From NCBI RefSeq assembly GCF_000374165.1, contig NZ_KB893743.1, forward strand, positions 1 through 51,515: a stretch of 51,515 bases of DNA, given 5' to 3'. Under the pieces are notes generated by a model. It searched no databases and had not been told where the DNA came from. It saw only the letters and a list, made by a program, of their open reading frames with translations. Source of the DNA: Parafrankia elaeagni (GTDB lineage: Bacteria > Actinomycetota > Actinomycetes > Frankiales > Frankiaceae). Shown one piece after another: positions 44,901 through 51,515 of the stretch (position 1 is the stretch's first letter; the number at the start of each line of letters is the position of its first letter). A program made the translations under genes and the position numbers.

Positions 44901-45779
44901 TCAGGCCAGTGCGGTACCGATCCGGCCGCGTCTCGCCGCGGCGAGTGCGGCGCGGCAGGCGGCCGCCCCCGCCGCCGCGTCACCGACCGGTGCCGCCGGC
45001 ATGCGCGGCGGTGTGTCGACCGGCGTGGATGGCGGGCGTACCGTGTGCAGACCCGACCAGATGTTCAGCCAGGCTGACCACCACCGGGCCGGATCGACCG
45101 CACGGTGCGCCCGATAGGCCGCTGCGACCATCGCCCCCACACCGGCACGTCTCAGTACGGCCCGCACTGCATCCACCTGCTCCGGCGTCAGGGCGAACGA
45201 CGCCCGGAGCCCCCGGGCGACCAGCGCGTCGGCGAGGGCTCGCAGATCCTCGGGCACTGTCCGGCCTCGCCTTGACGGGCCGGCTGGCCGGCGCGGCTGC
45301 CGCGTACTCCCCCCGGGAGTACGCGAGGTAAATCTCTGGGAGATCGTCGGTCCTGGTGATCTGGCTGCCCGGTCCTCGCTCCGCCGGTAGGGTGCCGATC
45401 TCCGGCCCACCACCGATTCCGCGGGTGTTGGGGCCGCGACGGCTTCCGGTGCCGGTGCCGGTGGACGAACGATGCGGTACCGGTTCGACCGGCGCCCACC
45501 GCCAAGCTCGGTGACCAGAACGCCCTGCGCCTCCAGGCCACGGACCGCGCGACGGGCGGAGGACACCGACACTTCGGCCCGCGCCGCCAGCGTGATCATC
45601 GATGGGAACGCGCCCGACCAGTCCGACGCGTCGACATAGTGGGCTATCCCGACCAGCGTCGAACGCAGCACCCGCACCGACACCACCCGCCCGCTGACAA
45701 CGGCCGGGACCAGCCGAACCGAGCTAACATAGGAGTACAGCCCGGCGACCGCTGAATGCTGTGGGATAGTGTGAGTCAC
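44901..45779 (-). CDS. Winged-helix DNA-binding protein with Pro/Arg-rich linker
   Basis: From GTG 45779 (VTHTIPQHSAVAGLYSYVSS) this is 292 residues. Residues ~20-100 form a helix-turn-helix/winged helix (FPSMITLAARAEVSVSSARR, AVRGLEAQGVLVTELGGGRR, SNRYRIV) of the kind found in replication-initiator-like and GntR-like proteins. A Pro/Arg/Ser linker follows. A helical C-terminus (DLRALADALVARGLRASFAL, VDPARWWSAWLNIWSGLHTV) resembles the end of plasmid or phage replication regulators. No enzyme motif is present. A decayed copy of its HTH core lies at 38941-39063. Residues before the GTG in the longer frame are not helix-like and are rejected. Confidence 0.65.
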   Translation of the reverse strand: MTHTIPQHSAVAGLYSYVSSVRLVPAVVSGRVVSVRVLRSTLVGIAHYVDASDWSGAFPSMITLAARAEVSVSSARRAVRGLEAQGVLVTELGGGRRSNRYRIVRPPAPAPEAVAAPTPAESVVGRRSAPYRRSEDRAARSPGPTISQRFTSRTPGGSTRQPRRPAGPSRRGRTVPEDLRALADALVARGLRASFALTPEQVDAVRAVLRRAGVGAMVAAAYRAHRAVDPARWWSAWLNIWSGLHTVRPPSTPVDTPPRMPAAPVGDAAAGAAACRAALAAARRGRIGTALA

Positions 45780-46194
45780 GGTTCGGGCTCCTGGTGCTAC
45801 AGGGTTCGGATTGAGGCCCCGTTCTGGTGCGCTAACACCGGGCGGGGCCACCCCATCAGGGGGATGATCTACGGTAACTCTCGAAACAGGCCTCCCTCAC
45901 CGCGTTTGCTTCGCGACCACTACCGAGCCACATTCCCCGCAGGCGAATGACGCCGCCACCAGCAATCCACGCTCAATCATTCAACGCAAAGCGAACAGCG
46001 ACCTATACGCCAGCTGGAGGCGGGGGGCAGACTTTCGAAGCTCCTGTTCTTCTGGAGTCACCGACTACCGCCGGACGGCGGCGTCAGGAAAGGCTGCCTC
46101 AGTCAGTGGCGTGGCCGGGGTACGGTACCCGCCCGCGCCGTGCCCGGCGCTCGCCTGGTGGCGGCGGAGCGGTCGCCACCGACCCGCGATCGGT
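45780..46194. other. Intergenic stretch, no gene seen
   Basis: Contains the promoter side of the winged-helix gene. No supported ORF or RNA is visible. Confidence 0.4.
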
Positions 46195-47073
46195 TCAGGA
46201 ACGCACCTCGCCGTGTTCGTCGACGAACAGGACCCCGATCGCGGCCCGGTCGAGACTCACGCGGGTGCGTTCGTGTAGCCGGCGGTAGGTCGGGACGTCG
46301 GGGAGGCCGATGGCCACCTCGTAGTGCGGGAACTCGCCGTGGGTGAGCATCGCCCGCAGGATCGCCTGCCCGTACCAGTGCCGGGCCTGCGTGCCGGGCT
46401 GGGTCGGCTTGACCTCGCCGGCTCGCGCCGGATCCGCATAGGTGCCCCTGGTGGGGAAGCCCTTCACCTCGACGGCCAGGGTCCGCCCGTCCCGGGCGGC
46501 CAGGATGTCGACACCGCGCTCCTTCGTCGCGGTCTCGGCGACCCGCCGGATCTCCCAGCCCTCCCGCACCAGGTGAGCGACGAGCATCCCCTGCACCGAC
46601 GCCTCCGAGAACCCGCCGTCCAATGTGCCCACGCCTGGCGGGGCATCAATGGTCTGCCGCTCGGTTCCCGCAACAGCCCGTGTCCCGGCACTGGCCGGCC
46701 ATTCCGCTTCGCCGACCGGCTCCGTCTTTGCTTCACCGACTGTCTCCGCCTTCGCCGCCGCTGTCCCGGCCGCGGCCGCTTCCGCCGCCTTGCGGGCAGC
46801 ATGGGTGCCGCCGATCGTTCCCCGGGCGAAGACGACTCGGCCGGCGTCCGGATGCACCGACTCGACGTGCCAGCCGGCATCGCGCCAGGCCACCGCCTGC
46901 GTGTGCGAGTTGTTCGCCCACCAGTTGCGGAGCTGCCGCGCGGACGGCGGCAGCTCCCCCACCAGCTTCTCCACCGCCTCGAAGCTCAGCGCCTCGACGG
47001 TCACCTCGGCCGGAAGACCCGCCAGATGGTCCCGCAGCCCGTCGTACTTCCCCACGGTTCCCCCAACCGACAT
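46195..47073 (-). CDS. DUF7662-type domain fused to a PD-(D/E)xK nuclease domain
   Basis: From ATG 47073 this is 292 residues. Residues 9-84 match a DUF7662-like domain: KYDGLRDHLAGLPAEVTVEA, PPSARQLRNWWANNSHTQAV and AWRDAGWHVESVHPDAGRVV. An Ala/Glu linker follows. The C-terminal ~130 residues form a restriction-endonuclease-like fold: FSEASVQGMLVAHLVREGWE, then Asp189 in GVDILAA and Glu202-Val-Lys204 in LAVEVKGFP, followed by QARHWYGQAILRAMLTH. The DUF7662 part is often a stand-alone or nuclease-linked DNA-binding-like module. A defence nuclease is plausible. Upstream codons to 47292 lack family residues. Confidence 0.75.
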   Translation of the reverse strand: MSVGGTVGKYDGLRDHLAGLPAEVTVEALSFEAVEKLVGELPPSARQLRNWWANNSHTQAVAWRDAGWHVESVHPDAGRVVFARGTIGGTHAARKAAEAAAAGTAAAKAETVGEAKTEPVGEAEWPASAGTRAVAGTERQTIDAPPGVGTLDGGFSEASVQGMLVAHLVREGWEIRRVAETATKERGVDILAARDGRTLAVEVKGFPTRGTYADPARAGEVKPTQPGTQARHWYGQAILRAMLTHGEFPHYEVAIGLPDVPTYRRLHERTRVSLDRAAIGVLFVDEHGEVRS

Positions 47074-47420
47074 CCCGCTTCGCTTCTCCGACGAACCGTA
47101 GCGGTCACCGGCAGGCCACTGACGAGCGGAGGGCACACCGCCGCATGCACTGCTATTCCGGTGCAGCGGTGGGACGCACGGTCGGGCTGGTGCTCGCGCT
47201 GCTTCCCAGCAGGGAGACTCGGACGGGGACGGACCTTCGCCTCCCGTGTCGGGATTTCCCGCGGCGAGGCCGGCGGGTCGGGTGCCATGCACCTGGCCGC
47301 CGACCTCGACCGCCGGCTACGCATCCGCCATGGGCGGACTCGTCATCCACACCTGCCGTTCGAGCCTCGGTGCAGTTCCTGCGGCCGAGGTCTCGGCAAG
47401 GTGCCGCGCGCTGCGGCCGA
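47074..47420. other. Intergenic stretch, no gene seen
   Basis: Lies upstream of the nuclease fusion gene and downstream of the lipoprotein gene. No supported ORF or RNA is visible. Confidence 0.4.
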
Positions 47421-47945
47421 TCAGGATTCGCAGGCGACACCGTCATGATCACGATCGAGTTTCGTCGAATAGCCTGGCTGGCCCTCATAGAGCGGGGCCG
47501 CACCGGCGGCGCGGGCTTCGGTGCAGTTCGCGTAGGACACACTCTGTGCGCTGTCGGCCGGAGGCGGGGCGGCGGCCGGAGGCGGGGCGGCGGCCGGAGG
47601 CGGGGCGGCGGCAGCCTGCTGTGGGGCGACCGCCTGTGGGGCAGGTGCCGCCTGCGCGGCCGCAGCCTGCGGTGCTGCCGCCGCAGGAGCGGTCGCCGCC
47701 GGTGGCACGGTGGCGGCGACCACCGGCGGGGCCGTGGTGGCCAGCAGGCTGGTGGCCGACGGGGAAGTGCTCGGGGTCTCCGAGGATGTCACGCTGGCGC
47801 TGGGCGTGACCGACGCCCCGGCGCTCGTGGCGTCATCCGAGGAGCCCGATCCGCATCCGCTCAGCAGACCCGCGGAAAGAAACAGAGCCGCGACGGCGGC
47901 CCGCGAGCCGCCGGTCGGCAGCCCGCGCCGGTTAATGTTCTGCAT
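47421..47945 (-). CDS. Excalibur-domain lipoprotein
   Basis: From ATG 47945 this is 174 residues. A signal peptide ends in a lipobox (AALFLSAGLLSGC), so the mature protein should be lipid-anchored outside the membrane. A Ser/Thr then Ala/Pro linker includes three perfect copies of an 18-bp unit. The C-terminus is an Excalibur calcium-binding module: SYANCTEARAAGAAPLYEGQ and LDRDHDGVACES, with the DxDxDGxxC core. It resembles the 35321 protein in its last module but has a different anchor. Confidence 0.88.
   Translation of the reverse strand: MQNINRRGLPTGGSRAAVAALFLSAGLLSGCGSGSSDDATSAGASVTPSASVTSSETPSTSPSATSLLATTAPPVVAATVPPAATAPAAAAPQAAAAQAAPAPQAVAPQQAAAAPPPAAAPPPAAAPPPADSAQSVSYANCTEARAAGAAPLYEGQPGYSTKLDRDHDGVACES
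47555..47608. repeat. Three perfect copies of an 18-bp repeat in the lipoprotein linker
   Basis: CGGCCGGAGGCGGGGCGG occurs at 47555, 47573 and 47591 without mismatch. It encodes the AAPPPA-type linker, so copy number would change linker length by six residues per unit. Confidence 0.93.
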
Positions 47946-48032
47946 GGTTCCCCCTTGGAACAGGTACACAAACGAAGATCCGAGATTTTCGGGTTCCCGG
48001 CCAGTTCTTTTCGTGGCCTGACCAGAAACCCC

Positions 48033-48905
48033 TCAGCACCACTTGCTCCTGCAGAAGCCTCCGCCCCTGCGACCACCTCCACCGCTGCTCCAGTTCCCAT
48101 CACCCGGAACGTTGTAGTTCTCGTCGTTGCCGTCCAGGTCCGTCGGCCCGCCGCCGTAGGTTTCCGCCGACGAGGGCGGGGGAGGTGCCACGGGTTTCAC
48201 CAGAATGGTGATCAGCCGACCCGGCCGAAGTGGTTGTCCGGCTTCGGGCAGGCTGCCGGCGGTGGTTCCGCCTGATGCGACCTTCAGCCGGTCACGCGGC
48301 CCCCACTCGGATTCGGGTTCGACCGAGGGGTCACCGGGAATGGAGCTGGCGGCGGCAGGGGCACGGTGAGCATCGAGTGCGTGCTCCGGCGCCGTTCCCT
48401 CGGCGTAACGGTACTCGAGAAGCTCCCGGATGTCAGGAAACGAATCGGAGGACTGGTAGATCTCCCCAGCTGGGAGCGCCGGCATCACAGGGTTGGCCTG
48501 GAACCATCTCCACTCCTGGTTGCGCAGGTAGAAGAGGAAGACCTCGTCGTTCTTGAGAATCCTGGTGCCGGCCGGCGGAACCGTCGCGGCGACCGTCCAG
48601 TTGTCCTGGTCGAAAACGCTCCGATCCCGCGGTGAGAGATCCTGTTCCGCATGGTTGGCCGGAGCGGCGGACCGGGCGTCCCGAAGGTTCATCCCCACCA
48701 GGTTCGGCATCAGTACGCTCTCCGGGCCCGCAGGCACTGTGGCCTGCCCGGCCAGCGCGGCGGCCGGCGCCTGACCCGAGGTTCCCTGGTCGCCGGTGTT
48801 GCCCGCGATCATCGCGATGACGAAGACGACGCCGATGCAGCCGCTCAGTCTCGGGTGGCGGGTGATCCAGGAGATGATTCGACGCCCGCGAGAGGAACCG
48901 TTCAC
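48033..48905 (-). CDS. Membrane-anchored PASTA-like protein
   Basis: This 290-residue protein has a short cytoplasmic start (MNGSSRGRRIISWITRHPRL), one membrane segment (GCIGVVFVIAMIAG) and an outside part. A PASTA-type domain follows: MPNLVGMNLRDARSAAPANH and WTVAATVPPAGTRILKNDEV. A second, weaker repeat ends in LRPGRLITILVKPVAPPPPS. The C-terminus is Gly/Arg/Cys-rich (GGGGRRGGGFCRSKWC). PASTA domains bind peptidoglycan fragments. No kinase domain is attached, unlike PknB. GTG 48905 is used as start. Confidence 0.78.
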   Translation of the reverse strand: MNGSSRGRRIISWITRHPRLSGCIGVVFVIAMIAGNTGDQGTSGQAPAAALAGQATVPAGPESVLMPNLVGMNLRDARSAAPANHAEQDLSPRDRSVFDQDNWTVAATVPPAGTRILKNDEVFLFYLRNQEWRWFQANPVMPALPAGEIYQSSDSFPDIRELLEYRYAEGTAPEHALDAHRAPAAASSIPGDPSVEPESEWGPRDRLKVASGGTTAGSLPEAGQPLRPGRLITILVKPVAPPPPSSAETYGGGPTDLDGNDENYNVPGDGNWSSGGGGRRGGGFCRSKWC

Positions 48906-49030
48906 GCGAGCAGCCCACAGAACACGATCACAAGATTTTCCTCCACATACAGCGGTTCACCGCTCCGCGCTCTTCCGGCTACCAGGTCAGTCGCAGGTGG
49001 GAATTCGGGCTCTGGCCCCCGACGAAGGGA

Positions 49031-49411
49031 TCAGAGGGTCACCCAGGTGTAGCTGCCACTGTCGTCCTCCACCGTGATCAGCACGAAGGTTCGCTCGCCG
49101 CCGCCTTCGGCGACGCAACGGAACGTGGAGCCCGCGGACATCGGCGGGTCCACGGGGCAGGACACGGTGACGGAGACACCGGCCTAACGCCTGATCTCGG
49201 CGGCGATGTCCCGCTGCACCCGGTCCTGGTTGAACGCGGCGTTCGAGGTGAGGACGCTGCCGGTCAGGGGCTTGCTGACGACCAGCGCCAGGACCGTGAG
49301 CACCGCGCACAGGCCGAAGGCGGCCCAGGTCACCCACGGGGCCGGGCGGCGGCGAAGTGCCCGCCCGAGCAGATAGGCCCACGCCCCGCGCCGGGTCAGA
49401 AGGCGGGCCAC
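49031..49411 (-). pseudogene. DUF4333-type membrane protein with an in-frame amber codon
   Basis: From ATG 49411 the frame reads a basic start, a membrane segment (VTWAAFGLCAVLTVLALVVS) and VLTSNAAFNQDRVQRDIAAE, then IRR-TAG at 49184-49186. The same frame continues without a break as AGVSVTVSCPVDPPMSAGST, FRCVAEGGGERTFVLITVED and a final VTL-TGA at 49031. SCPxDxxxxxGxTFxC is the DUF4333 core and lies after the amber codon. So either the gene is newly inactivated, the stop is read through, or there is a sequencing error. The ATG overlaps the end of the upstream lipoprotein gene by 16 bases. Confidence 0.75.
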
Positions 49412-49950
49412 TCGGCCAGGCTGGCCGACTGGAACAGGTTCGAGGTGTAGACGAGGTTGCCGTGGGCGACGTCGACGGTCAGGCAGCCCTGGAACCTCTC
49501 CCCCGCCCCGAGGGTCGCCGCGTTGAACGCCGGCTCACAGCCGAACGTCGGCTGCACCCGGGCGCCCTCCGGCGTGCGGACGAAGAAGTCGAACGGGTTG
49601 ACGTCGAAACCGGCCCGCTGCGAGGTGACCGACACCATGAAGGTCGCGAACGACGGGCCGCTGGTCGGTGTACTGACGCCGCTGAAGAACGACGCGACCG
49701 GCTTCGGCTCGGCGACGCTGAGGGTCGCCGCGACCTCGCCGTCCTTGTGGATTTCCAGGACCTCCCCGTACTGGGCCTGCCGGGTACCCTCCGGCGCCGC
49801 GCCCTGCCCGGCCGCTCCGCCTCCGGCGGTGCCCTGCGCCGGCCCGGCGGTTGTCCCGGTCGAGGAGACCGACGTCTCCTCCAGACAGCCGGTCAGCCCG
49901 GCCACCCCAGCGAGCACGCAGGTGACTATAGAAAATCTTACCTTACCCAT
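49396..49950 (-). CDS. DUF4352-like lipoprotein
   Basis: This 184-residue protein has a signal peptide with lipobox (IVTCVLAGVAGLTGC), a Gly/Ala-rich linker and an extracellular beta-rich domain. The domain includes GEVLEIHKDGEVAATLSVAE, ATFMVSVTSQRAGFDVNPFD, FFVRTPEGARVQP and GAGERFQGCLTVDVAHGNLV. The pattern fits DUF4352/telomeric-like immunoglobulin-fold proteins. Its last 16 bases overlap the start of the DUF4333-type gene, so the two were probably one operon. Confidence 0.8.
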   Translation of the reverse strand: MGKVRFSIVTCVLAGVAGLTGCLEETSVSSTGTTAGPAQGTAGGGAAGQGAAPEGTRQAQYGEVLEIHKDGEVAATLSVAEPKPVASFFSGVSTPTSGPSFATFMVSVTSQRAGFDVNPFDFFVRTPEGARVQPTFGCEPAFNAATLGAGERFQGCLTVDVAHGNLVYTSNLFQSASLAEWPAF

Positions 49951-50516
49951 TTCCGAAACCCCCCGTAAAAACCGACGCCGGAACCACTCTTCGGCGGCAT
50001 TGAAAGGCGCCGCTCACGACGCCTGGAAGTGGCGATCCGTGGGGTATGCGCAATATCGCGAGCATTTCCTCACGGTCGCCTCAATGGCCACCTTCCGCCG
50101 GACGTCGACCTGGACCATATCTCCGTTATACTTGTTTGACTTGTGGCCATATTTTGAAGCCGCCGCATAGCTCACCGCAGTTCGTACACGACGACGCGCT
50201 CCCACGCTTCGAGCGTCTTGGCAACGACGACTGGAGGGTATCTTCGAGGCGCTACGGCCGGCAGGTGCGGCGGTGATTCCCGCGGCCGTGATGGCGCCGA
50301 CTCATCGTCCACTCGGAGCGTCGAAGATCACAAATTCGGCGTGATGGCGCGTTACAGCGAGACGCATGATTCCCCCCGAACCAGCTGTATCGAAGACTGT
50401 CCCGGTCTTCGGCGATAGAGTTCAGTCGACGGAAGCGAAGCATGTTCCCGGGATGCCTTCTGCCTATCCTGGCCGCCCGGTCCGAGCCCCTCTCCGACAG
50501 AGTCAAGCGGCACAAG
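49951..50516. other. Intergenic transition to AT-richer DNA
   Basis: No supported gene or RNA. GC content drops visibly towards the right, into the foreign methylase remnant. Confidence 0.45.
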
Positions 50517-51290
50517 CTATAGGTCGAAGAGCGCCGCACCCAGTGACTCCACAGTGGCGGACTCACCCCTGGGTCTTTTCTTTCCGATGCTCTTGTCGTG
50601 TAGCCCTAGAGCAACCTCCTCGTCGTACCGCTTGCGGTTAAGCTCGAGGAGCCGATCGAGCATCTCCTGTTGGGCCCCCGGCCCGATCGTGTAGCGCATG
50701 TATTTCCCGGCCACATGAAACCCGTGATCCAGTCCCCGCTCGATCATGTCATCCCAACCGTAGGCACGAAAGGTAGCTTCGTCGATTTGGCGATGAATCT
50801 CACGAAGTTCAGCAATATCGCGGTCTTTGCAAGACGAATCAAAAACGAGATTATAAATTTTAGTCAGTCCAAGCTGCCGGGCGAGTCTCACGTGCCGAGA
50901 TGTGTCACCTAGAGTCGCACCAAGGCGACGCATCTCGTTTGAGAAATGCGGTACCGCGAGTGTATGAAAGACGTCAGTCTGCGAATAGCTGATATCTGCT
51001 TTCATGGTCGCACTTTGGCTCGACGCCCACCAGTAGTGAGGCGCACTAGAAAGAAGCGCCAACAATGCCGTCTCGTCAGAGACGAACACGACAATCTTCT
51101 GATCGAAGACTTGATCTGCCTCGACCATAACAGGAATTACGGTCCTGCTGACCTTAGCAAGTACGATAATCTTATCGACTTTACGGATCGCCTCGACCAT
51201 CGACGGTCTCTTTTCGGCGTACTGCCACCAATAGGAACTGTAATGAAATAATTTGATTTTCTTGTTCGGTTCGTGATCGGCTTGTGTGAT
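50517..51290 (-). pseudogene. C-terminal remnant of an Eco57I/MmeI-type methyltransferase
   Basis: The frame runs upstream past ATG 51200 (FHYSSYWWQYAEKRPSMVEA). It holds the C-terminal specificity part of class I DNA methylase or type IIL enzymes: YAEKRPSMVEAIRKVDKIIV, then AKVSRTVIPVMVEADQVF and HYWWASSQSATMKADISYSQ. The family's end block is also present (LTKIYNLVFDSSCKDRDIAE, LREIHRQIDEATFRAYGWDD, then LDRLLELNRKRYDEEVA). The SAM-binding and NPPY parts are missing, and the frame meets an ISAzo13-type transposon start near 51,290. The segment is clearly AT-richer than its surroundings, suggesting recent acquisition from a lower-GC donor. Confidence 0.75.
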
Positions 51291-51311
51291 TGCCTGGATA
51301 GAGTCCGGGCT

Positions 51312-51515
51312 GTGGCGGTTGACCGGTCGGTGGAGTTCGCGGCGATGGCCGCACGGCTTGAGGTGCTGTTGCCTCGGTTGAACGAGCGGGACCGGCGGCT
51401 GGCGTTGGGGGCGGAGGCGCGTTCCTGGGGGTATGGGGGCATTGCCGCGGTCGCGCGGGCGACCGGCGTCGCGAAGGGAACGATCGCCAGGGGCCGTGCG
51501 GAGATCGACGCCGAC
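51312..51515 (+). CDS. ISAzo13-type transposase, N-terminus, cut by window end
   Basis: From GTG 51312 (ATG 51345 also possible) 68 codons are visible: VAVDRSVEFAAMAARLEVLL, PRLNERDRRLALGAEARSWG and YGGIAAVARATGVAKGTIAR. This is the HTH-containing start of ISAzo13-family transposases. The rest lies beyond the window. It lies head-to-head with the methylase remnant, and its left terminus should fall between about 51,240 and 51,300. Confidence 0.78.
   Translation, partial: MAVDRSVEFAAMAARLEVLLPRLNERDRRLALGAEARSWGYGGIAAVARATGVAKGTIARGRAEIDAD

Noticed and set aside
50014-50466. Short ORFs on both strands between the lipoprotein gene and the methylase remnant
   Set aside because: No start signals or family features; they overlap each other in opposite directions.
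1-51515. tRNA or rRNA genes and att sites for a large integrative element
   Set aside because: I looked for tRNA-like TTCGANNC arms with flanking stems and for long direct repeats at the edges and saw none that held up by eye.

Overview
The window is very GC-rich and has actinomycete-type content: GTG starts, an F420/PPOX-type oxidoreductase, Ser/Thr kinases, Excalibur, DUF4190 and PASTA proteins, and Pro/Ala/Thr linkers. A filamentous, transposon-rich soil or plant-associated actinomycete such as Frankia fits, but this is inferred from gene content, not proven. Nearly everything is accessory DNA: mobile elements, defence genes (whole and broken) and a few secreted or regulatory genes.

Region 1 (1-6034) is four mobile elements nested in one another. 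An ISL3-type transposase gene is split at its 5' end by an ISAs1-family element (10-bp target duplication) and cut at its 3' end by an IS5-family element (CTAG duplication). The IS5 transposase gene is itself split by a two-gene serine-recombinase element with 10-bp inverted repeats. Region 2 (6.2-10.3 kb) has an acyltransferase-3 membrane protein, a possible small membrane peptide, a PPOX oxidoreductase and a NUDIX hydrolase.

Region 3 (10.3-23.25 kb, minus strand) is the main finding: a six-gene operon drmA-drmB-drmC-methylase/specificity protein-Ser/Thr kinase with TPR-like repeats-UvrD-like helicase. drmA, drmB and drmC are the DISARM core. The usual DISARM methylase is replaced by an HsdM-HsdS-like protein whose catalytic motif IV reads APPS instead of NPPY/F. 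A kinase and a RelE-like/UvrD fusion are added. Region 4 (23.5-32.9 kb) holds a DUF4190 protein, a type I R-like nuclease, a hypothetical protein with a paralogue 12.6 kb away, a Fic remnant, two damaged SNF2 helicase genes (one drmD-like), and an XRE-ImmA/PIN pair.

Region 5 (33.2-38.9 kb) has a membrane Ser/Thr kinase, an Excalibur protein, an intact IS5-family copy with a TTA target duplication, a DUF6624 protein and the second hypothetical paralogue. Region 6 (39-44.5 kb, minus strand) looks like one operon: XRE-TPR regulator, TIR protein, P-loop/STAND-like protein and a membrane protein. It is a plausible TIR-based conflict system. Region 7 (44.9-51.5 kb) has a winged-helix protein, a DUF7662-nuclease fusion, a cluster of exported proteins (one with an in-frame amber codon), and an AT-richer remnant of an MmeI/Eco57I-type methylase next to the start of an ISAzo13-type transposase that runs off the window.

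The picture is a defence island repeatedly hit by transposition. The drmABC operon and the TIR operon have intact frames, while the flanking SNF2, Fic and methylase genes are decayed.
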